Source: Arachnopeziza araneosa
Lineage: Eukaryota > Ascomycota > Leotiomycetes > Helotiales > Arachnopezizaceae
Assembly: GCA_003988855.1 (NCBI GenBank)
Contig: QYAI01000195.1
Span: 16,630 to 80,629, forward strand
Length of the DNA: 64,000 nt
Direction: 5' to 3'
Positions 32,470 through 42,282 of this stretch are shown here, piece after piece. Position 1 is the first letter of the stretch; each line of letters starts with the position of its first letter. The translations under genes were made by a program, and so were the position numbers. The notes beneath the pieces are model-generated. The model was not told the origin of the DNA and did no database searches. It saw nothing but the letters and a program-made list of their open reading frames with translations.

Positions 32470-34195
32470 GATTAAGCTGTACTATGCTGTATTATGTTGA
32501 AGTACAGCAGATCATGGCAGTGATTAAGGTTATAAGTGGCCGGAAAAGCGCGTTGGAGTACTTGTATCGGGGGTTGGTAAATCTCGACGTCCCGCTTCAC
32601 CAACATCCGAATGAAATTCAGATGGAGCGCGCCAGTTATCAAAACATCAACTCCAGGCTCTAATAACAACGGCACTCCTACGGCAAATGGATCTCGTCGC
32701 CTTGAGGATTGTTTTGTGATTATCAAGGCATCCTAACTCGCGCCAAAGTACGGCACAGCGACCAGCAAGCACGATTCAGCGAATGGATAAGGGGGCATCA
32801 AATGAAGCTACACAATTTATGAGGCTGTGTTGGATAGGAGATTGGAAAAGGTGCTCCTAGCGTTAATCATACCTTGGAAGGTACCAACCAAGCCCATCGA
32901 ATACGAGAAATGTGAAGACAAGCGGCCGTCAACTAACAAAACATAATGCACCTCGGCGCATTTGCATTGGCAACTGCCAATGCGAAGTCCAGATTTCAAG
33001 CCATACCACGCGTTTCACAGCATTTGGGTATCTCGAATGGATGCGCCAAGAGAAAACATTGCTGCCTCACTGGGTGGGCATAGCTGAGGCAGCAGTCATT
33101 GTCACATGATCTGGGCCCGAACATAAGCACTAGCATTTTACATAGCCATCGTGAAGGAAAGATGTGCCGGCCGGCTGAAGGATGCTTCCGAGATAAGCAG
33201 TTTAAAAAACACGAGACTCAGCCTCCCAAAGTCTGGGGAAGGGAAGGGATCAATAGATTGGTTTCAAGGCTATCGTAGATGGGCTCCGTATCATCAGACA
33301 CAGCCTCGAGAATATATCGCACGAGCGTGCGAGTAGAAGGGCATGTTTCTGCGCGCGCAGACGCTTCCGTTTGATCGACAGCTTGGCATATAGGTGGAAA
33401 CTTTTCCTTGATCGAGCTTCCGTGCTGAATAAGCCCTGATTTGCTACAGTAGGATCTCTGTGACTTTCCGATGAGATAAAATGTGTCTCATGACGAGTCC
33501 TTTGAATGCTCCTCAGTGTGCTTTCCATCAAGCTCAATGTCAATCACGAACTTCGTTAACTGGTCTCATTCACAAGCATATTCCCGAACTTCAATGATTT
33601 GGGTATGCCGTTTGAAATTGAGGCAGTGTCAGTCCTACTCACCTACAAAGAAATCTTTCGTTTTGAAAATCTGGTCTTGATTGAAAGATCAAACAAGCAA
33701 TTACATGAATTAAGAAATAGGGTTACCATACCTTATATTATCTCAGCTCTCAAACCTATGACGAAGTGGCACTATTGTTCAATACCTGATCAAGCCCACA
33801 AAATTATGATTATTAATCATTTGACTTGGAAAGGCGGAACGAAGTGGATTGACAAAAAGACTCCGTGGACCAATTCGTGGATATACAAGTTTCTACTGAC
33901 TGAAATAATAAAACGATTGGCAATTGTGCCAAGACAGGTCAAGATAAAACAAAACCACTTTAAGCAGTCTGGTCATGATGGCTTGTCCCCCACAGCTTTT
34001 GTCAACAATGATGCTGAGAATTTTAACATTATACTCAGTCAAAAGATCCCGATGGCGTTTCCAACGAATGGAACAAGGTTACAGTAAGACTTCTTATCCG
34101 TCCCCTTCAATCACAATCTATTTTCCTGCATTGTATATTATTCCAAGCTCGTATCCGCAGTCTCACATCTCGTCAAGATGTAGATCCCTAGATTG
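32470..34195. other. Intergenic with an unassigned ORF
   Basis: Promoter of the ABC transporter, then A/T-rich sequence. An ATG frame at 33605-34087 (+, 160 residues, begins MPFEIEAVSVLLTYKEI) is open but has low-complexity, lysine/isoleucine-rich content typical of chance frames in A/T-rich DNA. No gene is supported. Confidence 0.4.
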
Positions 34196-34861
34196 TCAGA
34201 TAGAATTCCAATGTTGATCGTCCAACACCCACCCAGGTACCCATCCAGGGATATCTGCTCCGCCGTCAATAACACTCATAAGCTCCCCAGTATCCTTCTG
34301 TATGATTTTTATCTCGGGGCGATTCCACCCAGGATCACTTAGCCTCTCCACCTCCAAATCGCCTATGAGGGTATCTAGCGCACTCCATGACCTTGCATGC
34401 TGGATCACCTCTGTGATTTCCAGCACTAGAAACTTCAATTCCGTCATCTTTTTGATAGTCTCCATATGGAAATGTGCGAAATATGCCGCGTCTCTAACCT
34501 CCAACTCCATGTGCTGTAAACCCCGCATTTCCTCCTTGCCAAAGTATTCTAGCAGGCTGTCTGAGCAGCGGATTGTATCAGTCGTGGTGTTTATATATAT
34601 GTGTTGCTTCGAGGTTTTCGTCTTGAACAGTGGAGTGTAGACCCTTAGGGCATCGTACCGCGATTGACGGCAGACGTGGAGAGGGGTAGGATGAGGGGTC
34701 GATGACAGGAATGCTTCGACAAAGCGAACATCTTTGGTTACAAAGCCTTTTCTGCATGTTATCGTTACCGTTCGTGGTTCCAGATGGGCTAAAGACCATA
34801 TTTTGAGCTGTAACTCGACCGGAAGCCGAGGGAATGGATGGAAGGTTGTCGGAGTTGACAT
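34196..34861 (-). CDS. 2EXR domain protein
   Basis: Intronless, 221 residues, ATG at 34861. The N-terminus FHPFPRLPVELQLKIWSLA then PRTVTITC is the hallmark of the 2EXR domain (PF20150-type), an expanded fungal family of unknown function related in layout to F-box-like proteins. HVCRQSRYDAL near residue 65 is the second typical block. The rest shows mixed alpha/beta character, no membrane helix and no signal peptide. Such genes are abundant and often lie in variable regions, so the neighbours say little about its role. Confidence 0.82.
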   Translation of the reverse strand: MSTPTTFHPFPRLPVELQLKIWSLAHLEPRTVTITCRKGFVTKDVRFVEAFLSSTPHPTPLHVCRQSRYDALRVYTPLFKTKTSKQHIYINTTTDTIRCSDSLLEYFGKEEMRGLQHMELEVRDAAYFAHFHMETIKKMTELKFLVLEITEVIQHARSWSALDTLIGDLEVERLSDPGWNRPEIKIIQKDTGELMSVIDGGADIPGWVPGWVLDDQHWNSI

Positions 34862-35753
34862 GTTGCAATCAACGTGTCTAGGGATCTGATTCGTGATTTC
34901 GACGCGATGTAACGTGTTGATTGCAAAAACTTTTGAGTTGGTATTTCAACTGATTTCTAAAAGTTGATTATTGTTGTATTTAAATAGGGAGGGAGCTTGG
35001 GAGACGTCGGCCGCTGTGCCTTCGGCGGAGGAAGTGAAGCTTTCGCCCGAGCCCCACTCGACAAATCAACAACATCAACATTATCATCATCAACGGACCA
35101 ATTGCCTTGCCAGCAGACTTGATCAAGCTTTCAAGCTGTCAATCTCTCTGTTTCTTTTTAAGATCTCGTCTCTCCCATTATTTTTGCTCCCCTTCAACTG
35201 GGCTCTATTTAAAGGGTCTTGGAAATCCAGTCCGGCTTTACAACCAGCTATAAAGCTCTTGGGGTGTACACAAAAATTAATGCCTTTCCACTTTCCATGT
35301 CCGCCTAAATTGTATGCTTTTGCTCATCATTTCTCTTGCTTATAAATCTAGCAAATCCTAACCCACAATTCAAAATTCCTGCCAAGAATGCCACCTTCCT
35401 AGGCCGTTTTAACGATGCTACGTAAAATGAATTTTATCTCTCTAAATTTGACGGCAATAAATAGAAGTTTTATTTCTGAGCGGTTTCTCCCTCCAATTTA
35501 CGGATAAATGACTGGCCAATGTACGCTATCCTCAAATTCGTCAGCTCGCTCTTTATGTTACCCTATGGCAAGTGCCGCCTCAAGGTCCCACAAAATTCAT
35601 AAATACCGCCTCACCTGCCTCTTTTGTAGTCATCTTGTGATTCCAACACTTCAATAAGACAATGCTTTTTCCTCGCGCTTACACCTACGGTCTGGCTACA
35701 GAGCGACTTTGAATGCGACCTTGTACAAAATCAGCTGAGATCAGCGCTAAACC
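34862..35753. other. Divergent promoter region
   Basis: About 900 bp between the 2EXR gene (-) and the acyltransferase (+), with pyrimidine-rich stretches and CAACATCAACATTATCATC-type simple sequence. No gene is seen. Confidence 0.45.
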
Positions 35754-37211
35754 ATGACTTGCTCGGCAAGTACGTGAAGCTTCGACATAAAATCTCATTA
35801 CCTTCTCCCCGTTTCATGAACTGTTGTGTTAGCGGTCAAGATGTTACTCGAAATAGGGCCATTTGGCCAGATTCACAGCATGCGAACATATACGATCCTC
35901 ACACTCATTTTCCCTCTTAATGATGAAAATCAGGACAACGCAATCGCAACTCTCGAAAAGGCTGCAAACAAAATCGTCTTGTCATATCCATGGTTAGCTG
36001 GTCAAGTGGTGACCAAGATTCCAAAAGACGAAGAAAAAATCAGTTCTGGCGTAAACAGTATTGTGGAATATCGACCCCACTCAGGACCCTCTAAATTTGT
36101 CCATGTCAAAGATTGCAGAGAGATATGTCCAAGCTACGCCGAGATCGCCGAAGCATGCGCACCATCATCTATGCTCGATGGCGGTGTCATCTCTCCAGCT
36201 TATGGATTCCCGGCCTTGTACCCCACCAATATTGCACAACCAGTCATACTCATGCAGGCAAACTTCATCAAGGGAGGCCTACTACTGACAGTATGTGGTC
36301 ATCACGCTGTGATGGACGCCAATGGCAATGAGCAATTCATGCGTCAATTTGCAGCGCTCTGTCGAGGAGACAATCTCTTGCCGGAGCATATTCGTATGGG
36401 TAATATTGATCAGCAAACGATTGTACCACCACTGGAACATGGTGTAACTCCTACAAACCTGGACATAGCTACTGCCCCATCGAGTTTGGGTGCTCCACAA
36501 GGAGATTGGCCACTTCCACCATCCGTAGGTTTATGGAAATTTGTTCGATTCTCAGCTCCTAAGATCGCAGCGTTGAAAGCCGAGGCGTCGAAAAATATTG
36601 ACCCGGACTCCGATGTCAAGTACATCTCATCAAACGATGCCGTCTCGGCTTTCATCTGGGAACGCCTGTCAGCGATTCGATCAAGCACTTTACCAACGGG
36701 TAGCAATATCAACCTGATCAGGGCCGTAAACGGGAGGAAACGACTTGACCCACCTGTATCTGAGGGATATATGGGTCATTTTATCGTTTGTAAACGCGCC
36801 ACTTTGCCACTCGATGTGTTGAAAGATCATTCTCAATTCTCCCAAACGACTATAGCTGCGCGCCGAGCTCTGCAGGATGTCGATGATCACCACGTGCGCT
36901 CTTTCTTCACTCTTCTCAAGTCCAAGAAAGACTTTACGACAGTGAATTATGGAGCGCATTTCAATCCCGAGACAGATGTAATGATTACGAGTTTCGCAGC
37001 TCAGAAACTCTACAGTACAAGCTTTGGAGATTTGCTGGCCCAGCCCATGTTTGTTCGACGGCCGAGGCTGCCGGACTGCAGAGGTCTTTTCTATATGATG
37101 CCGACAAATAGAGATGGAGATATCGATGTAGACATGTCGCTATCGGCGGATGATTTTGACGGTTTGAAGGCTGATAAGTTGTGGACAGAATTCACTGAGG
37201 CTCTGGAATAA
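35754..37211 (+). CDS. BAHD/trichothecene-acetyltransferase-like acyltransferase
   Basis: Acyl-CoA-dependent O- or N-acyltransferase of the PF02458 type. A 16-nt first exon (35754-35769, MTCSA) joins exon 35833-37211 to give 464 residues; this supplies the only ATG with the correct spacing, because the long frame otherwise opens with GTG. The catalytic motif is HHAVMDANG at about residues 162-170 (HxxxD, His as general base). The second family motif, DFGWG in plant enzymes, is replaced by SFGDLLAQP followed by the conserved MFVRRPRLPD; fungal members often deviate here. The start of the protein (LEIGPFGQIHSMRTYT) matches the usual entry strand. It lies 1.1 kb from the end of the putative RiPP precursor and could acylate that product or an unrelated metabolite; both are inference. 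Confidence 0.85.
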
Positions 37212-38300
37212 GTGTCAATGATAACATAAAAGCATACCTCTAGAAATCTGATTAGCAATGTACTCGTAGCTGAACCCTAGCTTCTACAATTTGCCCATGA
37301 GAAGGTGTCTACAAATTTAGTAAAGGGATAGATGCGAAGACTCGCTCTCTATGCTAAGCTGATTTATATATATTCGGTAAATCCTTCGATTGTGCTTATA
37401 AACTTAGGTTGTAACGTGAGGACGATGGTGCTTTCACAACTATTGCTTGCTTCCGCATCGCTGGTCTTAGGGCACTTGGATTGCGCTAATTGACGGGTTT
37501 TAGAAACACCAACGAGATCATACACAAGAGACCAGCTCTACACAAAATGGCAAAAAGACTATCCACAAAGGTAAGGATTTGTGCAGAGATCTTGTAAAGG
37601 AAATACAGTAAGAGTTAAGCCGCGAGGCGAGTATACAGCTTAATCACGTCAGATCGTCACACGGTTAAGCTACTGAAATCATGCCCTAGCAAGTACCAGC
37701 ACTAATCCCCGGCCACTACGAGATTTCGCTACCTTCCCAGTGCCGTGCGGCTATGTTCCGTCATCGCGAAGTGCAACAGACTTGCGATAAAGAAGTTTGA
37801 AGTGTTTTTTTTTACCAGCTGTGGCGAGAAAAAAAAAATTTGAATCTCACTTTGCTTTTCGGCATAGTCTATTTTTATGTTTTGCCGGAGTGGGATGGGA
37901 AAAGTCATCGTCTTTTTTGGGATGGGGCGTGTGTAAATAAAATCCTTCGTCAAAAAACTTCATATCAAGACGACGCAAGCTTTTACAGGTCGTTGTTGAC
38001 ATCACTTGGTCGATCAATCGTTAGGACTTGTTTATCTCATGGGTTTCAGCTATATCTATTCCTCAATCAAGCCAAGGTTCCTTTCACATTTGCGTAAGGC
38101 ATGATCAGATTTCAAATCAAAAACGGTCTATTATCAATCTATCCAAGTTCGTTGCCGCCCATCTCCTGATTCTAATTCCTTGTACCAAACATCTCTTCAT
38201 CTCTTTTCCCGAGGCCAGACAAATGAAAATCTTGACAAATAGACCCGATCAAGAACCCAGCCTTGATTTTCTCATTATTTTCCCAGCAACCCTTTTAAAC
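37212..38300. other. Convergent intergenic region
   Basis: Between the acyltransferase stop (+) and the precursor stop (-). Contains short poly-A/T tracts near 37806-37840. Frames here (for example 38028-38606 +) are antisense shadows of the repeat gene or have no features. Confidence 0.5.
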
Positions 38301-39494
38301 TTAAGACGACTTTCCCAGAACAGTGGCTGGGTCAGCAGCCTTGATTTCGGCTTCATAGGCGGAGCGTTGTGGAACACCCTCAGCTTCCTCGCCATAAAGA
38401 AGGCCATAGAGAACGTCAACTTCAAGTTCGCCTCGCTTAGCCTTGGTGCTCTTTCCGAGGACGGCAGCAGGATCAGCGGCTTTGATCTCAGCTTCATATG
38501 CGGATCTTTGTGGGACACCCTCAGCTTCCTCACCATAGAGAAGACCGTAGAGGACATCAACCTCAAGCTCTCCACGCTTCGCCTTGGTGGCCTTGCCCAA
38601 AACTGAAGCGGGGTCGGCGGCTTTGATTTCTGCCTCATATGCTGAGCGCTGAGGAACACCTTCGGCCTCTTCACCGTAAAGAAGACCGTAAAGAACATCG
38701 ACTTCAAGATCTCCACGCTTAGATTTCTTGGCAGTCTTACCAAGGACAGTGGCTGGATCAGCGGCTTTGATCTCCTCCTCGTAAGCGGAGCGTTGAGGCA
38801 CTCCCTCTGCTTCTTCGCCGTAGAGAAGACCGTAGAGGACATCGACCTCAAGATCTCCACGCTTGGCCTTAGTGCTCTTTCCGAGGACGGTAGCAGGATC
38901 CGCAGCTTTGATTTCCTCCTCATAAGCACTGCGTTGAGGAACGCCCTCGGCTTCTTCACCATACAGTAATCCGTACAAGACATCGACCTCAAGGTCTCCA
39001 CGCTTCGTTTTCTTGGAGCTCTTGCCTAAGACGGTAGCAGGATCAGCAGCGTTGATCTCCGCCTCATAGGCGCTGCGCTGAGGGACACCCTCAGCCTCTT
39101 CCCCATACAACAGTCCGTACAAGACATCGACCTCAAGGTCTCCGCGTTTTGATTTCTTGGAGCTCTTTCCCAAAACGGCAGCTGGGTCGGCGGCGTTGAT
39201 TTCGGCTTCGTAGGCGGAGCGTTGAGGAACACCCTCGGCCTCCTCGCCGTAAAGAAGTCCATACAAAACGTCGACTTCAAGTTCTCCGCGCTTCTTGGCA
39301 ATCGCGGCGGATAAAGCGGCAGCAGCACGAGCTTTGATGGCTGGGTGACTGAGTTGAGTGCTAGGATTGGGAACTATTTTTGTTAGTTTAATTCAATATC
39401 CAGCAGTGTGTTATATTGACATACCAGGAGCGGCCAAAGCCAAATGGGCATTCAGACCCACAAGTCCGAGAGCAACAGAGGTGGAGAAATGCAT
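38301..39494 (-). CDS. Putative dikaritin-type RiPP precursor, seven Kex2-bounded repeats
   Basis: Secreted repeat precursor, 380 residues, exons 39425-39494 and 38301-39373. It has a signal peptide (MHFSTSVALGLVGLNAHLALA, cleavage near AAP), a short pro-segment rich in Ala ending IAKKR at residue 52, then seven units of 48, 48, 47, 48, 47, 47 and 43 residues. The first six units end in KR (KKSKR, KKTKR or KAKR), the site of the Golgi protease Kex2; the last stops after GKSS. Each unit starts G-D/E-LEVDVLYGLLYG, continues EEAEGVPQRSAYE, and ends AADPA-x-VLGK. Three tyrosines per unit (positions 9, 13, 26) are invariant. The layout is that of UstA/PhomA-like precursors, whose released cores are cyclised at Tyr by UstYa-family oxidases, and a UstYa gene is the next gene upstream. 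The core sequence is not one I know. The alternative is a Kex2-processed repeat protein without cyclisation. Confidence 0.85.
38304..39287 (-). repeat. Seven tandem coding repeats of 129-144 bp
   Basis: Units at 39287-39144, 39143-39000, 38999-38859, 38858-38715, 38714-38574, 38573-38433 and 38432-38304. The peptide core is invariant while codons differ, including Ser coded by both TCN and AGY at the same position. Spacer residues before KR vary. Confidence 0.95.
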
Positions 39495-39608
39495 TTTGAT
39501 GATTTTAATCGTCAAACTGTTTACTGGAAATTGTAATGCGGGGACCTGTTGAAGTTTGGAATTGTTGTTGTGAGTGCAGAACGAAAGTTGAAGGACAGAC
39601 GGTCCTCC

Positions 39609-39614
39609 TTTATA
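39609..39614 (-). promoter_or_regulatory. TATA box of the precursor gene
   Basis: TATAAA on the minus strand, 115 bp upstream of the precursor ATG at 39494. Spacing suits a well-expressed secreted peptide gene. Confidence 0.5.
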
Positions 39615-39709
39615 CCTACCTCTCCAAGATCAAAAATAGTTAGTAATATCAATGCAGTGAGCTAAGATAATGTCAGCAGGCCCATTGAGCCGCGACCAAC
39701 AGTAATTTG

Positions 39710-39743
39710 GAGCCCGAATTCCGCGCGAGCCCGAATTCCGCGC
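39710..39743. promoter_or_regulatory. Perfect 17-bp tandem repeat in the precursor promoter
   Basis: Two perfect adjacent copies of GAGCCCGAATTCCGCGC at 39710-39726 and 39727-39743, about 220-250 bp upstream of the precursor ATG. It is CG-rich within an A/T-rich intergenic region. Likely a regulator-binding site, by position only. Confidence 0.5.
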
Positions 39744-39778
39744 GCAAGGCGTCGATCACATATCGTACAGTGAGAGTA

Positions 39779-39806
39779 GCGCGCGGAGACCGAGGACACC
39801 GCGCGG
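39779..39806. promoter_or_regulatory. CCGCGCGG palindromic element in precursor promoter
   Basis: GCGCGCGG at 39779 and the perfect palindrome CCGCGCGG at 39799-39806, with a CCG triplet between them. CGG/CCG triplets are the half-sites of Zn2Cys6 factors, one of which is encoded at 42283. A related CG-rich run lies upstream of the UstYa gene. Confidence 0.45.
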
Positions 39807-40260
39807 TGAAGGGGCAATTGACACGATTGAGATTTAGGCAGGAGAGAGTCCTGGTTAGATTCGAATGAAGAACCAATAGGTGATTCTCACTGCGTGGCAA
39901 ATAACGAAAGTTAAGATTTTGTGAAGGTTGTGAGGAATATGGGATATCTTGAGAATTGCAAATTTGATTTATAACGATTTATGATTAATTGAAGATATCA
40001 GCCAGTGAGTTTTGAACGCAGCGAATCTACCCGTATATGTTGCAAATTTAATTCTGCTTGAAAATATTGTAATATTGAAAACCCAGAATGAAGTCTTTTC
40101 TATAAATGAGTTTACTCCAAAATACTGTTTCCATGGTTCACCATAACAAATCCCTTCTTCCCAGAGGCACTCTCAGTTCCAATTCTAAATACACCATTTT
40201 CCATCTTTCTTCTCACTACCAATATTCCTTCGTTTTCAACCGCGGTTCATCTGGTTCAAT
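39807..40260. other. Intergenic, remaining precursor promoter and UstYa 3' flank
   Basis: A/T-rich sequence without coding potential between the CG-rich elements and the UstYa stop codon. Confidence 0.45.
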
Positions 40261-41248
40261 CTAAGGGGCCACCCAGTTCTCATCCAACCATGTCCTCAGC
40301 GAATCAAAATTTCTACATTTGTGATAAGAGTTGAAATCTGCTTTCATCGCGATTGGGCTCTTCTCATCTTCCAGAACCAAAACAGGACTGACATCGCCGT
40401 AACACATGATGGCGATACGGAGGGTTTCAATACAGTGGTCGATGTGCATGCGGTTTCCAACTTCGTCGTTCGGGTCGAATGGTGGAAATTCGTAGTTGCC
40501 CTCAAGAGGCCCAGCTTGGAACCAAGTATATTGGCGAATCATGTTCTAGAGATTTGTTAGCGGTAAGTTTTGGGAATGGACAAGGTTTGAGGAATCTAGG
40601 ACCGCGAACTTACGAGACAATGTAATTGATGAAAGACTTCCAGAAGCGCTACGTAACCAGTTCCGACTTCTGGGTTGACATGTTTAATAGGATCTGCTTC
40701 TGTGCGATTCAAGTTGTAGATTTGATCTGCTGGGTACTCAAATCCGTGTTCTGCATCAAAGTTAGTAACATCGCTTGATACTTAGGGTTGAAATTGATTA
40801 CGCTTTGTGAGTACTCTCCATGCCTCCTCTCTTTCTGGCGTTGGCAGTCCACGATAAATGCTCTGTGATCCAAACGAGTTGTTGAAATTGAAGCTCTCAT
40901 ACTTCACGGCTTCCAGCGCAGGTGCTTCACAAGTTATCAGCAAGACAATCCAAACAAACAAGCAAAATGTAAAAACTTACACCACACAGATAATTGTGTT
41001 GCACATTGAATATCGGTCGGCCCAGACCTGAGAGTTTTCCAAGACCAAACAAAGACAGCACATGCTAAGGATACAGCGATAGTGCCCTGTATCAAGAGCG
41101 AGATTGTCCAGAATCGTCTTTTGGTATGGATGTTCTGATGGCCATCGAAGAGTTTATCATCACTGAGAGTGCCGTCACTGCTGAAATCGCTGGAACCACG
41201 AGACAGGAGTGGCTCGTCATATGGTTTGATTTCTTTCGTGTTCTCCAT
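40261..41248 (-). CDS. UstYa/DUF3328-family oxidase
   Basis: Copper-dependent-type oxidase family that forms cross-links in fungal RiPPs (ustiloxins, phomopsins, asperipin) and acts on some other metabolites. Four exons (40981-41248, 40802-40924, 40614-40750, 40261-40545) splice to 270 residues. There is a soluble N-terminus, one membrane helix at about 46-70 (RRFWTISLLIQGTIAVSLAC), then the luminal domain beginning SPALEAVKYESFNFN. Both diagnostic motifs are intact: HQLHC at 171-175 followed by LNMIR, and HIDHC at 210-214 followed by IETLRIAIMC and GDVSPV. The type II topology places the active domain in the secretory lumen, where a secreted precursor would pass. It is the immediate upstream neighbour (767 bp) of the seven-repeat precursor on the same strand. 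Only one UstYa gene is present in the window, whereas ustiloxin-type pathways use two plus a tyrosinase. Confidence 0.92.
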
Positions 41249-41423
41249 GTTGAGTGATGTCTATCGCCAAAAAATTTAGCATTCAAGAGATGATAGAAGA
41301 GATAGAAAAGGTTCAAAATCCAAAATGCACAGAAAAGTGTTCAAGTCGCAAGAGAAAGAGTATGATAAGAATATGATCTTACGTCCAACTTCTCCCTTTT
41401 GACTACATCATCTAGGATTCGAA

Positions 41424-41443
41424 ACCGCGCGCGCCCGCGCGCT
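41424..41443. promoter_or_regulatory. CG-rich element upstream of the UstYa gene
   Basis: ACCGCGCGCGCCCGCGCGCT lies about 176-195 bp upstream of the UstYa ATG. It shares the CCGCGCG core with the precursor promoter at 39720-39806. It may be a common operator for a pathway regulator; this is inferred from sequence similarity and placement. It also abuts the end of a small unassigned ORF. Confidence 0.4.
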
Positions 41444-41444
41444 C

Positions 41445-41741
41445 TTATATGGTCCAGTAATATCGCCGTGTATTACCTCCACTGACCTTCCAAATCATAT
41501 AAAAGGCAGCGTGAGCAGCAGCATCGACCACTTCATGCAGATCTCGTTTCGCAATGCCATCACGTGAACGAATGATAATATCAGACCGCTTCGTACCGGC
41601 GGTCAGCCGCAGCTTACGTAGCGTCTCGTAGCGTGAAAGTGGCTGTTGTCTACGTTCTGAGTCAGCAGATAGGGCTGTGTGCTGGTACTTGCATGGGAAA
41701 ATAATCCTCGAGCTTACATTACAGTCGGACAGGATCGTCAT
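41445..41741 (-). CDS. Hypothetical 98-residue ORF
   Basis: An ATG-started frame (MTILSDCNVSSRI...) whose second half, beginning QPLSRYETLRKLRL and including AAAHAAFYMIWKV, looks like a helical soluble protein. A GT..AG pair inside the first half does not keep frame, so the unspliced reading is used. No signal peptide or domain is recognised. It lies between the UstYa gene and the Zn2Cys6 regulator and could be a small pathway protein, a fragment, or unrelated. Confidence 0.3.
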   Translation of the reverse strand: MTILSDCNVSSRIIFPCKYQHTALSADSERRQQPLSRYETLRKLRLTAGTKRSDIIIRSRDGIAKRDLHEVVDAAAHAAFYMIWKVSGGNTRRYYWTI

Positions 41742-42282
41742 AGCGCTTCAAGTAACACAACCCCTTTTCGGTAAAGCCGAATGCGTGTCACCCTGGAAGC
41801 AAGTCGGATTGAATTTTACTTTAATTGGTGGCGGCCGCTGAGTAAAGCACTTCCTCTTTCGAGCCTAAAAGTGAGGGAATGATCAGCAACCAGCGGCAAT
41901 CTAAACATGCCTCGTATTTCCAATCGACAGGCGAGTTGGCAGTGCCTTCATTTAGCTAGCTTCGGTAACTTTATATAGACTTCTCTCCGGGGGACCTGGC
42001 CTACCTTAATTAAGCGAACGTAACCAGACTGGTTCTCGGAACACCCGTAGGTTTTAGCCGCTTCGTATCTGAAAGGTTTTCAGGCTCATGTCATACATGG
42101 AACACGAATGATCAAATCGTCTTGATTTCTGATGTAAGAAACCAATATCCGAAAAAGATAGGAGTCAGTAAGGAAGGTGCCTGAAAACGGGCATTGGGAA
42201 ATCATTTTTGGAATGTGGAATCTGCTCTCTGCTTATGATACATACTATTTTCAAGTCTTTTTTGGTTGAGAAAGAAGTCGTA
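41742..42282. other. Promoter of Zn2Cys6 regulator
   Basis: About 540 bp, with GGCGGCCGC near 41828. No gene is seen. The first in-frame ATG of the regulator's long frame is at 42235, but the start nearest the zinc cluster is preferred. Confidence 0.4.

Noticed and set aside
33605..34087. 160-residue + strand ORF
   Set aside because: A/T-driven Lys/Ile/Asn-rich composition, no domain, in an otherwise non-coding stretch; judged chance.
38028..38606. 192-residue + strand ORF over the repeat region
   Set aside because: It lies largely antisense to the seven-repeat precursor; its repetitive content is a shadow of the minus-strand gene.
38249..39001. 250-residue minus-strand ORF in another frame of the precursor
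   Set aside because: Out of frame with the signal peptide and KR-bounded units, with Arg/Ser-rich shadow composition; the other frame explains the sequence.
38301..39494. Precursor read as an alpha-type mating pheromone gene
   Set aside because: Pheromone repeats are short (about 10-15 residues, Trp-rich, with dipeptidyl aminopeptidase spacers). These units are 43-48 residues without Trp, and a UstYa gene is adjacent.
41400..41450. Possible tRNA: GGATTCGAAACC resembles a TpsiC arm
   Set aside because: On the minus strand the loop has one base too many and no acceptor, D or anticodon stems can be drawn around it.
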